NCBI GenBank assembly: GCA_910584715.1
Contig: CAJUAN010000001.1
Span: 62,001 to 126,000 of the forward strand
Length of the DNA stretch: 64,000 nucleotides
Origin: an uncultured Oscillospiraceae bacterium
GTDB taxonomy: Bacteria; Bacillota; Clostridia; Oscillospirales; Ruminococcaceae
Direction: 5' to 3'
Below are positions 36,752 through 45,209 of this stretch, one piece after another; position 1 is the stretch's first letter, and each line of letters opens with the position of its first letter. Below the pieces are notes generated by a model that was not told the origin of the DNA, ran no database searches, and saw only the letters and a program-made list of their open reading frames with translations. Position numbers and translations under genes: made by a program.

Positions 36752-36798
36752 GATGTAAGCACCGCAGTCGTAACAGAAAGTATTTCAGCTGTTTTCAT
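36748..36798 (-). CDS. 16-residue leader peptide coupled to lacI-type gene
   Basis: Minus-strand ATG 36798 preceded by CGGAGGG, the best ribosome binding site in this leader. The peptide MKTAEILSVTTAVLTS ends in TGA, which overlaps the regulator's GTG start as GTGA. This looks like translational coupling: ribosomes finishing the leader would restart on the regulator. Too short for homology-based support. Confidence 0.45.
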   Translation of the reverse strand: MKTAEILSVTTAVLTS

Positions 36799-36827
36799 AT
36801 CAGTACCCTCCGGTATTAATTTTATTT

Positions 36828-36858
36828 GTTTCGAAATATATTTAAGACGTTTCGAAAC
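36828..36858. promoter_or_regulatory. Paired LacI-type operators
   Basis: GTTTCGAAAT (36828-36837) and the perfect palindrome GTTTCGAAAC (36849-36858), with centres 21 bases apart, two helical turns. They lie immediately downstream of the promoter at 36868-36896. A related AAACGTTT is at 36924-36931. Confidence 0.65.
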
Positions 36859-36867
36859 TTCACTCAA

Positions 36868-36896
36868 AGTATATAATACAGGAATTAGTTTGTCAA
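36868..36896 (-). promoter_or_regulatory. Sigma-A promoter of the LacI-GH13 operon
   Basis: Minus strand TTGACA, 17 bases, TATACT. Confidence 0.75.
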
Positions 36897-36989
36897 GTGA
36901 TTTCCAAGAAAAAATTTCCGCGAAAACGTTTCATTTAGTAATTTTGTAATCATATACAAAATTGTTGTAATTTTATTGTCAACATTAAC

Positions 36990-37022
36990 AAAAGCGACTA
37001 AAATAACTTTTAGCCGCTTTTT
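36990..37022 (-). terminator. Intrinsic terminator after cel5
   Basis: On the minus-strand RNA AAAAGCGGCUAAAA pairs with UUUUAGUCGCUUUU using one G-U pair; on the plus strand that position mismatches, which fits a terminator for the minus-strand GH5 gene. The rest of 36897-37096 is AT-rich with nothing else seen. Confidence 0.7.
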
Positions 37023-37096
37023 ACATTTTTATAATTGCATAGATATATAGGCAAAAATCGTTTTATGATTAAGTGCAAATCAAATACTGTAATTCT

Positions 37097-39253
37097 TTAC
37101 TTTGCCTCTGAAAGCGTTATACCGTTGCTGCCAAGGGGTATCTCATGATCAAGACCCACAAACTTTCCGTTCTGCTGCCATAAAACCTCCTTAACAAACG
37201 CGTATTTGTCCTCGTCCCATGTGGTAAAGTCGTCAAGAACAAGTCCGCCGGTGTCTCCGGAATTGGAATTGAAGCACCAGAATGTGTGGTTTATCCTGTT
37301 GTCCTTAATAAGCTTGCGGAGATACTTCATCCACGTCAGATTTGGTTCTCTCATAAATCCGCCCCATTCGCCTATCAAAAGCGGCGCGATATTTTCCTCC
37401 TGAATGTAAAACCAGTTGTCGTGCCAACAATCCTTATAGAGACTGTCAAAGCTGTAGCCTCCCTTGAACCATGGCTGCTCATATACCGTGGGTCCGTAAT
37501 CGTGGGGAGAGTACACAAGCTTGTTTTGGTATTTGCCCAGATCGACCGGATCGTTCTTTACGCCGCGGAGATTCCCGCCCCACCATGTGCAGTGATAATC
37601 GCCCATATTTGTTGAGGAAAAGTTTCCGTTAGACTTTATATCCTTCGGGTAAATTTCAATTCCCTCGACCATTATCAAAACGTTGGGATTCTTGTTGAGT
37701 ACCGCTTTTGCGGCTTTCTCGGCTATGTACTTCCAGTTGTCCGTGTCTTTGGAGCCGTCCCACTTTGCTCTGGGAGACTCTCCCGCCTTTCCGTGAGGTT
37801 CGTTTTTAAGGTCATATGCAATAATGGTGTCATCGCTTTTGTATCTTTCAGCCATCCAGGCAAGCGAGTCCAGAAAATCCTTTTCAGAGATATCGCCGTC
37901 CGTCCAGAGGTTTTTCATATGTCCCATGGAATCTGTCTTCGCGCTGTGAATATCTATCATTATTTTGATGCCGTTGGCGCGGCACTGTCCTATAACATAA
38001 TCAAATATTTCAAGGCTGTTCATTCCAACAAGATAAGAATTGGTCGCCTGATTAAAATTCGCATTGGGATAGCTTCCGTTTGACCAGTTCTTGATAAGCT
38101 CCGCGGATATGGGGATACGCAGCAAATTGAAGCCCCTGTCGGCAATAGCTGCTATCGAGGTATTAAGGTCGCACGCCCACAAGCCATCAAAAGTATTTGT
38201 TCCCGTGTTATAGCCGAACCAGTTCACGCCGGTGAGCCAGACTTCCTTGCCGTCCTTGTCGACAATTTTGCTGCCGTCGGTAAAAAGCCAGTCGTCGGTA
38301 GTAGGCAGGGGGACGTCCTTTGCCTGCTTAATGACGGGATTATTGTTTCCCACAGAGCCTGAGCTGTTATTGTTATTGCCATTATTGCTATTGTTTCCTC
38401 CGGAGGATGAACCCGAAACAGTTGACGCGCCATACTTGACCGTAGCTTCAGAGGCGTCCACCGAACCGGAGTTGCACAAAATCATACCGAAAGTCCCCTC
38501 GCTTCCCGGGTCGATATTTGAGTTGTAGTCCACGGGAGTCACCGTCAGCTTTCCACCGCTGACAGAGATATCACAGTTCCATTTCTGATCGACTTTTACT
38601 CCAGAGGCGGCGGAAATAGTTACCGTCCAGCCTCCTATTGCCGACGATGAACCGTTCTTTACCGTTCCGTCTATCTGGGTAAACTTATCGCTGCCGTTTT
38701 CCCAGCTGTTGGAGGTATTGAGGAGCAGTGTCACATCTGACGAAGATTTTTGATTTTGGGCATCTGCGGTCACAACAGGAACGTTCTCCTGTTGTGTATT
38801 TGGTTCGGAGGCTTTCGGAGCTTCCGTCTGTTTTGCGGTATTCGCGTTCCTGCTTTCCGAAGCTTTTGTCTTTGCGGGAACGTTTTTTTCAGTTTGACTT
38901 GGCTTTGTCTGTTCCGTTTGCCCTGCCGGTTCTGTTGGTACCGCTTTTTCGGTACCTGCCTCCGCGTCGTCCCCGTCAGCCGCTGCGGTACCCGTTTTGG
39001 GGGTATGCTTTGCGGGAGATGCGACGTTACCGCCGTAGGGGTCGTAGTCCTCGGCAAATGGGTCGTAATCCTCTCCAAAAAAGTCATCAACAAGAGAAGC
39101 TGCCGTTGTTACGGATGTTTCGCTTTCCTGCGCCGAGTCCGCCGAAGAAGTAACGTCAGCCTCGCCGGAGCCGCTGTCTCCGCCGCAGGAAGCAAGCATA
39201 GCCGCCGCCATTGCAGCCGATACCAGAAGAGCAATTTTTTTAGTATTTTTCAT
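37097..39253 (-). CDS. Lipoprotein GH5 cellulase with cellulose-binding module
   Basis: 718 residues. A lipoprotein signal (LASC, lipidated Cys near 23) anchors it outside the membrane. Then a Ser/Thr/Glu-rich spacer (about 25-170) with a small EDYDP repeat, a CBM2-like beta module (about 172-282: NSWENGSDKFTQIDG, GGWTVTI), an Asn/Gly/Ser linker, and a GH5 catalytic domain (about 315-700). Acid/base is E485 (LKNEPHG), nucleophile E629 (LIGEWGG). Expected to cut cellulose or related beta-1,4-glucans at the cell surface. It follows ung by 19 bases in an unusual dacA-ung-cel5 order. Confidence 0.92.
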   Translation of the reverse strand: MKNTKKIALLVSAAMAAAMLASCGGDSGSGEADVTSSADSAQESETSVTTAASLVDDFFGEDYDPFAEDYDPYGGNVASPAKHTPKTGTAAADGDDAEAGTEKAVPTEPAGQTEQTKPSQTEKNVPAKTKASESRNANTAKQTEAPKASEPNTQQENVPVVTADAQNQKSSSDVTLLLNTSNSWENGSDKFTQIDGTVKNGSSSAIGGWTVTISAASGVKVDQKWNCDISVSGGKLTVTPVDYNSNIDPGSEGTFGMILCNSGSVDASEATVKYGASTVSGSSSGGNNSNNGNNNNSSGSVGNNNPVIKQAKDVPLPTTDDWLFTDGSKIVDKDGKEVWLTGVNWFGYNTGTNTFDGLWACDLNTSIAAIADRGFNLLRIPISAELIKNWSNGSYPNANFNQATNSYLVGMNSLEIFDYVIGQCRANGIKIMIDIHSAKTDSMGHMKNLWTDGDISEKDFLDSLAWMAERYKSDDTIIAYDLKNEPHGKAGESPRAKWDGSKDTDNWKYIAEKAAKAVLNKNPNVLIMVEGIEIYPKDIKSNGNFSSTNMGDYHCTWWGGNLRGVKNDPVDLGKYQNKLVYSPHDYGPTVYEQPWFKGGYSFDSLYKDCWHDNWFYIQEENIAPLLIGEWGGFMREPNLTWMKYLRKLIKDNRINHTFWCFNSNSGDTGGLVLDDFTTWDEDKYAFVKEVLWQQNGKFVGLDHEIPLGSNGITLSEAK

Positions 39254-39272
39254 GCCGATACCTCCGATGTAA

Positions 39273-39941
39273 TTATTCTATCCGCCAGTCTATAGGTTCC
39301 ATGCCGTTTGCGGTCAGGAACTCATTTGCCTTTGAAAAATGTCTGCACCCGAAAAATCCGTTGTACGCCGAAAGAGGGCTCGGGTGAGCGGCTTGCAGTA
39401 TCAAATGGTTGGGATTGGAAACAAGCCGCATTTTCTGCTTGGCGTTTCCTCCCCACAGCAGGAAAACTATAGGCTTTTCACGCTGATTGAGAAGCTCTAT
39501 CACCCTGTCCGTGAATATCTCCCAGCCCATGCCTTTGTGGGAATTAGCCTGTCCCTCCCGTACGGTCAGAACAGCGTTCATAAGCAGAACGCCGCTGTCA
39601 GCCCACTTTTTCAGGTACCCGTGGGGCGCGGGCGGTATACCCAGATCGGAGTACAGCTCCTTATAAATGTTCTGAAGCGACGGAGGAATAGCCGTACCTT
39701 TCTGAACCGAAAAGCAAAGCCCGTGAGCCTGACCCGCTCCGTGGTAAGGATCCTGCCCGATAATGACCGCCTTTACGTCGGAATATGACGTATATTTCAG
39801 TGAGTTGAATATGTCGTACATATTAGGATAAATCCTGCGCGTACCGTATTCTGTTTTGAGGAACTCCCGCAGTTTAAGGTAATATTCCTTTTTAAATTCG
39901 TCTTTAAGAAGCTCGTCCCACTCGTTTCCTATATTAACCAT
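39273..39941 (-). CDS. ung: Uracil-DNA glycosylase (family 1)
   Basis: Removes uracil from DNA. 222 residues with the catalytic GQDPYHGAGQAHGLCFS and the leucine-loop HPSPLSAYNGFFGCRHFS. Its ATG is one base after the dacA stop on the same strand. Confidence 0.98.
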   Translation of the reverse strand: MVNIGNEWDELLKDEFKKEYYLKLREFLKTEYGTRRIYPNMYDIFNSLKYTSYSDVKAVIIGQDPYHGAGQAHGLCFSVQKGTAIPPSLQNIYKELYSDLGIPPAPHGYLKKWADSGVLLMNAVLTVREGQANSHKGMGWEIFTDRVIELLNQREKPIVFLLWGGNAKQKMRLVSNPNHLILQAAHPSPLSAYNGFFGCRHFSKANEFLTANGMEPIDWRIE

Positions 39942-39942
39942 T

Positions 39943-41052
39943 TTAAACTTCCTCTCTGCTTCTTATCTCGGCAAACGCCGAATCGAGAAGCGAAATAGTT
40001 TCGTTCCATCTTATATCGGAAGCAGGCGCTCCGAAAACAATACAAATAACGTCATGATCGAACCGCCTTGCCGTAGCGACAACGCAGTACCCCGACTGGT
40101 CGGTCATGCCTGTTTTGAAGCCGTTTGCGTACATATAGTAACAGCCGCTGTCCTCATGGATAAGCTTATTGGAATTGAGCCATGAAATTTCCTCGCCGGA
40201 CTCAAATACAGCGTACGTGCTGGGTTTTGCCGCAGAAGCAGCGATAAGCGGCTTCTGCCTTGCGTATAAGGTTATTTTAAGCATATCCAGGACTGTAGTA
40301 TAGTGGTCGTCGTCGTGAAAGCCGTCGGGGTCGGAAAAATGGGTATTTTCCGCACCGAGACGTGCCGCGGTGCGGTTCATCTCGTCCACAAAGGTCTTGA
40401 CGGCATTTTCGGGAGTAATGATATCACTGCCGGAAATTTTGCGCCCAACATTCGCCGCAGCCATATAGGACGCGTCGTTTCCAGACGGAAGCATTATCGC
40501 GTCGAGAGTTGTCTCCAAATCGAGAACGTTTCCCTTTTCTATGTAAGCAAGACTTGATTCGGGATTTACAAAATCAAGTTCGTCTCCTGCCGTAAAAGTA
40601 AAGCTCTCATCAACATTATCAAGGATCACCGCAGACGTAAGAATTTTTGTGGTACTGGCAGGATAGCATTTCTGATCGGCGTTTTTGGCGAAAAGCACCT
40701 CGTCCGCCTGAACGTCGTAAACTATCGCGTACTCTGACTGAAGCACAGTTTCTATGGGATATTCTCTCCTCAGCTTCGGCTGAGTTACAGCAGGCTTCTG
40801 TATCTGCACGTCGGCAGGAACATACTCCTCCGTTTCCTCAAGCAGCTCCGAGGTCTCTTGAACCGAAGTCATACAGTAGTAATTATCCGCGTTAACGACC
40901 AGCGGAACTTCTATCGACTTGTTGATCTGCACCAGTCCGAAAACCGTACCGGAAACAAGAGCAAGCACAAGGAACACCCTGAATAAAGCAATCCTGCGCT
41001 TACGGCGTTTTTTCAATTCATACGAATCTTTTCTTTTCCTTTTTTTACTCAT
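39943..41052 (-). CDS. D-alanyl-D-alanine carboxypeptidase (S11), canonical
   Basis: 369 residues with a very basic cytoplasmic N-terminus (about 1-21) and one transmembrane anchor (about 22-42). Catalytic motifs are intact: S133TTK136, S190GN192 and K313TG315. It trims pentapeptides in the wall. Unlike classical DacA it has an N-terminal anchor and no C-terminal amphipathic helix, as in many clostridial members. First gene of the dacA-ung-cel5 unit. Confidence 0.93.
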   Translation of the reverse strand: MSKKRKRKDSYELKKRRKRRIALFRVFLVLALVSGTVFGLVQINKSIEVPLVVNADNYYCMTSVQETSELLEETEEYVPADVQIQKPAVTQPKLRREYPIETVLQSEYAIVYDVQADEVLFAKNADQKCYPASTTKILTSAVILDNVDESFTFTAGDELDFVNPESSLAYIEKGNVLDLETTLDAIMLPSGNDASYMAAANVGRKISGSDIITPENAVKTFVDEMNRTAARLGAENTHFSDPDGFHDDDHYTTVLDMLKITLYARQKPLIAASAAKPSTYAVFESGEEISWLNSNKLIHEDSGCYYMYANGFKTGMTDQSGYCVVATARRFDHDVICIVFGAPASDIRWNETISLLDSAFAEIRSREEV

Positions 41053-41148
41053 TTCAGCACCTTACAGCAATATACTTTTTACATAAGTTTTATATTTAAA
41101 ATGCACGGCTTTTTATGTCCCGCACATGACCGTAAACTATATACAATA

Positions 41149-41177
41149 ATGATAACATATTTTTACTGCTATTTCAA
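41149..41177 (-). promoter_or_regulatory. Sigma-A-type promoter of the carboxypeptidase gene
   Basis: Minus strand TTGAAA, 17 bases, TATCAT; about 90 bases of leader to the ATG. Confidence 0.5.
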
Positions 41178-41209
41178 GAGAAATTTTTGGAATAATAAAT
41201 ATATACCGA

Positions 41210-41238
41210 TTGACTTTACAGAAAAATTATGTTACTAT
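41210..41238 (+). promoter_or_regulatory. Sigma-A-type promoter of caxA
   Basis: TTGACT, 17 bases, TACTAT, about 50 bases before the ATG. Confidence 0.6.
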
Positions 41239-41289
41239 AGAAGCTAAGGCGTTTCAAGGCATTCATTTGATCAAAGGAAGTTGAAATTT

Positions 41290-42252
41290 ATGGTACTGTC
41301 ATTTGCCCTGCTTATCGCGGGATTTATTCTTCTCGTAAAAGGCGCGGACTTTTTTGTGGACGGAAGCTCGTCCATAGCGAAGCTGCTTAAAATACCGTCA
41401 ATAGTTATCGGTCTTACTATCGTGGCTTTCGGCACAAGCGCTCCGGAGGCCGCGGTGAGCATTATCGCCGGAATCGAAAAGTCCAACGATATCGCCGTAG
41501 GAAACGTTATAGGCTCGAATATGTTCAACCTGCTCGTTGTCCTCGGAGTAAGCGCGGCTATCAAGCCCGTGCAGATAAAGGGGCAGATAATCGCCAAGGA
41601 GTATCCGTTCATGCTTATAGCTACCGCTTTGCTTATGGTCATGTCCTACGACTCTGTGCTCAGCGGCGGGAGCAGCAACGTTATTACGCGGGGCGACGCT
41701 ATCATTCTTTTGCTTTTTATGGGAATATTCCTGTTTTCCGTCATATCCTCGGCTCTCCGCAGCCGCAGGGAAAGCATAGAAAGCGGCGGGGACGATATCC
41801 CCTCTTACGGAGTGGGAAAAAGCCTGCTGTTTACAATAGGCGGTCTTGCGGGTATAATCATCGGCGGTCAAATCGTTGTTGACAGCGCAAGCGATATTGC
41901 CGTACGCTTCGGAATGAGCCAAACCCTTGTGGGGCTTACGATAGTAGCAGTAGGAACCTCCCTGCCGGAGCTTGTCACAAGCATCGTGGCGGCAAGAAAA
42001 GGAGAAAGCGATATCGCTATCGGAAACGTGGTCGGATCGAATATTTTCAACATTCTGTTTGTTTTGGCTGCTTCCGCAGCTATTTCACCTATGAATATCA
42101 ATGAGCAGTGCCTTACCGATCTGCTTATCCTCATGGCGGCTTCCCTTGGGACATACGGCTTCTGCGTAACAAAAAAGCGCGTCAGCAGAGCCGAGGGAAT
42201 TATCCTTACCGTTGTTTACGTTATATATCTTGCTTATGCGATAATAAGATAA
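41290..42252 (+). CDS. Sodium/calcium exchanger-like antiporter (YrbG/CaxA type)
   Basis: 320-residue K+-dependent Na+/Ca2+ exchanger-related protein with about ten transmembrane helices. The two inverted alpha-repeats are obvious: VAFGTSAPEAAVSIIAG with GNVIGSNMFN, and VAVGTSLPELVTSIVAA with GNVVGSNIFN; their Glu residues bind cation. ATG 41290 has AAAGGAAG nine bases upstream. It starts a plus-strand run to degV. Confidence 0.93.
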   Translation: MVLSFALLIAGFILLVKGADFFVDGSSSIAKLLKIPSIVIGLTIVAFGTSAPEAAVSIIAGIEKSNDIAVGNVIGSNMFNLLVVLGVSAAIKPVQIKGQIIAKEYPFMLIATALLMVMSYDSVLSGGSSNVITRGDAIILLLFMGIFLFSVISSALRSRRESIESGGDDIPSYGVGKSLLFTIGGLAGIIIGGQIVVDSASDIAVRFGMSQTLVGLTIVAVGTSLPELVTSIVAARKGESDIAIGNVVGSNIFNILFVLAASAAISPMNINEQCLTDLLILMAASLGTYGFCVTKKRVSRAEGIILTVVYVIYLAYAIIR

Positions 42253-42273
42253 CATCTTGAAAGGAACATCAAA

Positions 42274-42777
42274 ATGGGCTTTTTATGCCAAATCATAAAA
42301 AAACAGGTACTGCCGAATTTCATAAACTTGGAAACTGCAATAAAGACCTATGACAGAAACGCGTCGGTATGCGGCTCTCCCGCCTGGAGATACGTTTACC
42401 ATACAATCCATTCCGCGGACAAGTGGTTTTTCAATCCCTTTGTGTACTCCGAACCCGGTTTTCACGAGAACGGCATGGATAATCCAGACAATCCCTGTTC
42501 CGTAGAATTAAGCGACCGACAGCTTTTGGAGTACCTTTACGCCGTGAGGGACAAGACCCTACGGTACATAGACAGTCTCACGGACGAAATGCTTGGGGAA
42601 AAGCCGGAAAACTGTCCCTACACACGGTTTGACCTCGTTCTTCGGCAGTTCAGGCATATTTCCCTGCACACGGGTATGCTTAACGGGCTTACCGTTGAAA
42701 GGACGGGGAGGTTTCCAGTATTCGTCGGCGGCGAGGAGGGCTTTGACAGGCTGAAAAACGGACTTTTTGACGAGTAA
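42274..42777 (+). CDS. DinB-like four-helix metalloenzyme-fold protein
   Basis: 167 residues fitting the DinB/YfiT superfamily: HTIHSADKW in the second helix and HISLHTGM in the last give three likely metal-binding His residues. Some relatives are bacillithiol or mycothiol transferases; the present substrate is unknown. 21 bases after caxA. Confidence 0.75.
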   Translation: MGFLCQIIKKQVLPNFINLETAIKTYDRNASVCGSPAWRYVYHTIHSADKWFFNPFVYSEPGFHENGMDNPDNPCSVELSDRQLLEYLYAVRDKTLRYIDSLTDEMLGEKPENCPYTRFDLVLRQFRHISLHTGMLNGLTVERTGRFPVFVGGEEGFDRLKNGLFDE

Positions 42778-42812
42778 CAAAAATATTTTATCCTCTAAAG
42801 GAGTTTTCAACT

Positions 42813-43673
42813 ATGTACAGCAGATCCGCAAAGGTTGCGGCAATTCACGATTTATCGGGCGTGGGAAGATGTTCTCTTACCGTTATCCTGCCTGCTCTGT
42901 CGGCGCAGGGTATTCAGGTATGTCCCGTGCCGACGGCTATTTTATCGGCTCACACCGGCGGCTTCGGGGAGGTCGTACTCCGCGACCTGACCGACTATAT
43001 CTCCCCCGCTCTGGAACACTATAAGCGACTGAACTATAAGTTCGACTGCGTATACAGCGGTTTTCTCGCTTCCACCGAGCAGATAGACCATTGCCTTGAA
43101 TTTTTTGAGTACTACAAAGACGCCCTTAAAGTTGTAGACCCCGTTATGGCGGACAACGGCAAGCACTACAAGACATGCACTGCCGAACTTTGCTCCCGAA
43201 TGGGCGAGCTTACGGCTATTGCAGATATTATTACCCCCAATATAACCGAAGCCGCGATCCTGCTGGGAGAGAATCCTGTCCAGCCCGACGTCGCCATGCA
43301 GAAGATAAAAAGCTATCTTGTAAGGCTCTCGGAGCTTGGTCCGAAAATTGTGGTAATTACAAGCGTTTTTTCCGACGGAAAGGCTTACAATGTCGGATAC
43401 GACCGCGAACACAGCAAGTTCTGGCGTATCCCGTACAATATGATAAACGCACGCTACCCAGGCACAGGGGACGTTTTTGCTTCGGTGCTTACAGGCTCCA
43501 TACTTCGCGGCGACAGTCTGCCTATCGCCATGAATAGAGCCACTGCGTTCCTTGAAAGAGCGATAAAGACGACCTATAGCTACTCCACCGACACGCGGGA
43601 GGGCATTATGCTGGAAAGCTGCCTTGATTTCCTCATAACCAACCCCACCTTATGCGACTATGAACAGATGTGA
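42813..43673 (+). CDS. Pyridoxal/pyridoxamine kinase
   Basis: 286-residue ribokinase-fold kinase (PdxY/PdxK family) in the vitamin B6 salvage pathway. It begins with VAAIHDLSGVGRCSLTV, has the DPVMADNGKHY segment and the anion-hole GTGDVFAS near residue 215 with catalytic Asp. ATG 42813 has AAAGGAG upstream. Confidence 0.92.
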   Translation: MYSRSAKVAAIHDLSGVGRCSLTVILPALSAQGIQVCPVPTAILSAHTGGFGEVVLRDLTDYISPALEHYKRLNYKFDCVYSGFLASTEQIDHCLEFFEYYKDALKVVDPVMADNGKHYKTCTAELCSRMGELTAIADIITPNITEAAILLGENPVQPDVAMQKIKSYLVRLSELGPKIVVITSVFSDGKAYNVGYDREHSKFWRIPYNMINARYPGTGDVFASVLTGSILRGDSLPIAMNRATAFLERAIKTTYSYSTDTREGIMLESCLDFLITNPTLCDYEQM

Positions 43674-43712
43674 GTATCGGAAGCAAGAATTTAAAAAGCA
43701 AGAGGCAAGATC

Positions 43713-44207
43713 ATGAACCTTAACATTGTGCTTGTAGAACCGCAGATACCTCAAAATACCGGGAATATTTCCAGAACCTGCGCAGTTACGGGGACAAGGC
43801 TTCACCTTGTCAGACCTCTCGGCTTCGAGGTCACGGACAAAAACCTGAAACGTGCCGGCCTGGATTACTGGAACGAGTTGGATATTACCTACTATGACAG
43901 CCTTGAAGATTTCTTTTCCCAAAACAGCGGTAATTTTTACTATTTTACCACAAAGGGTAAAAATACATACAGCGATGTAAAATTTCCCGACAACTGCTAC
44001 CTTGTTTTCGGGCGCGAGGACGCGGGGCTCCCGGAATCGCTGCTTGTCAAAAATCCCGAAAGCTGTCTGAGGATACCAATGCGCCCACGGCTTAGGAGCC
44101 TGAATCTGTCAAACTCCGTTGCAATAGCGGTATATGAGGTACTGCGTCAGTGGGATTTCCCCGACCTTGCGGCGGAAGGCAAACTGACCCAATACACGTG
44201 GGAATAA
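43713..44207 (+). CDS. trmL: tRNA (cytidine(34)-2'-O)-methyltransferase
   Basis: SPOUT-fold 2'-O-methyltransferase of wobble C34/U34 in leucine tRNAs. 164 residues, with NIVLVEPQIPQNTGNI, LVFGREDAGLP and the knot LRSLNLSNSVAIAVYE. No extra RNA-binding domain, as in TrmL. Confidence 0.96.
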   Translation: MNLNIVLVEPQIPQNTGNISRTCAVTGTRLHLVRPLGFEVTDKNLKRAGLDYWNELDITYYDSLEDFFSQNSGNFYYFTTKGKNTYSDVKFPDNCYLVFGREDAGLPESLLVKNPESCLRIPMRPRLRSLNLSNSVAIAVYEVLRQWDFPDLAAEGKLTQYTWE

Positions 44208-44298
44208 ATTTCCGCCCGCAAAATACGTACAAACGGGCGCATATGGAATGCGTCCAAACAAAATATAAAAATACACAATTAAGAAAGGAAGCAATATT

Positions 44299-45165
44299 AT
44301 GAGCAAGATCAAGCTTATGACCGACTCTGCGTCCGATATCCCGGAGGAGCTGGAAAAAAAATACGACATACGTATCCTGCGTTTCCCTATCACGCTGGGG
44401 GACAAGTCTTTCTACGACAGGGATTACGACAATCTGGAGTATTACAAAATGCTGAAAGAGTCAAAGGATTTCCCTACCCACGCCCAGATAACCGCATTTG
44501 AATTCGAGGGACTGTACAAAGAATACTTTGACGACGGCTATGACGACCTTATTTATGTAGCGATAGCCTCTCTCGGCTCGGCTACCTACAGCAACGCGGT
44601 CATGGCGATCGACAGCTTCTACGAGGCGAATCCCGAGGCAAAGGGAAAATTTAATATTCACGTTATTGATTCGGGAAACTACACCGGGGTTTACGGGTAC
44701 CCGCTTATCCGGTCCGCTGAAAAAATCGAAAACGGCGCGTCCGCGGAAGAGGTTATCGCCTATATGCAGGACTGGCTCGCAAACGCCGAGGTGCATTTCG
44801 GCTGCTACACCCTTGAGTTTGTAAAGCGTTCGGGACGGGTCAGCACCGCCGCCGCTTTCGTGGGAGAGCTTATGGGGCTTCGTCCGGTTATACAGATAAA
44901 AAAGGGAGTTTCCACCACCGACGCAAAGGTTCGCGGGAACAAGGCGGTTATACCCAAAGTGGTTGAAATAACCGCGGACAGGATAATTCCTCAAACGCCA
45001 TATTGTCTTGTGTACGCCGACAACGACGAGCAGGAAAAGGAGCTTGCAAAGGAGCTTACCAAAAAGCTCGGCTATCCGCCCGAAATGTCTTTCAGGATAG
45101 GCGGTGTAATCGCGGCGAACGCGGGTCCCGACCTTGTGGGAGCGTTCTTTAAGGGTAAGGACTGA
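44299..45165 (+). CDS. DegV family fatty-acid-binding protein
   Basis: 288 residues beginning MSKIKLMTDSASDIPEELEKKYDI with the family's TDSASD motif; DSGNYTG and the second domain with FVKRSGRVSTAAA. DegV/FakB proteins bind a fatty acid and present it to the FakA kinase; no fakA is near. GAAAGGAAG precedes the ATG. Confidence 0.92.
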   Translation: MSKIKLMTDSASDIPEELEKKYDIRILRFPITLGDKSFYDRDYDNLEYYKMLKESKDFPTHAQITAFEFEGLYKEYFDDGYDDLIYVAIASLGSATYSNAVMAIDSFYEANPEAKGKFNIHVIDSGNYTGVYGYPLIRSAEKIENGASAEEVIAYMQDWLANAEVHFGCYTLEFVKRSGRVSTAAAFVGELMGLRPVIQIKKGVSTTDAKVRGNKAVIPKVVEITADRIIPQTPYCLVYADNDEQEKELAKELTKKLGYPPEMSFRIGGVIAANAGPDLVGAFFKGKD

Positions 45166-45174
45166 TAAAAATTT

Positions 45175-45208
45175 AAGGCATTGCCGGGTTTCAACGGCAA
45201 TGCCTTTC
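45175..45208. terminator. Bidirectional intrinsic terminator
   Basis: AAGGCATTGCCG and CGGCAATGCCTT, 12-base perfect stem between convergent degV and the anti-sigma-like gene. Confidence 0.88.
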
Positions 45209-45209
45209 C

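Noticed and set aside
37097..39253. Cellulosomal cellulase (dockerin) possibility
   Set aside because: No dockerin repeat is present; a lipoprotein signal and a binding module are.
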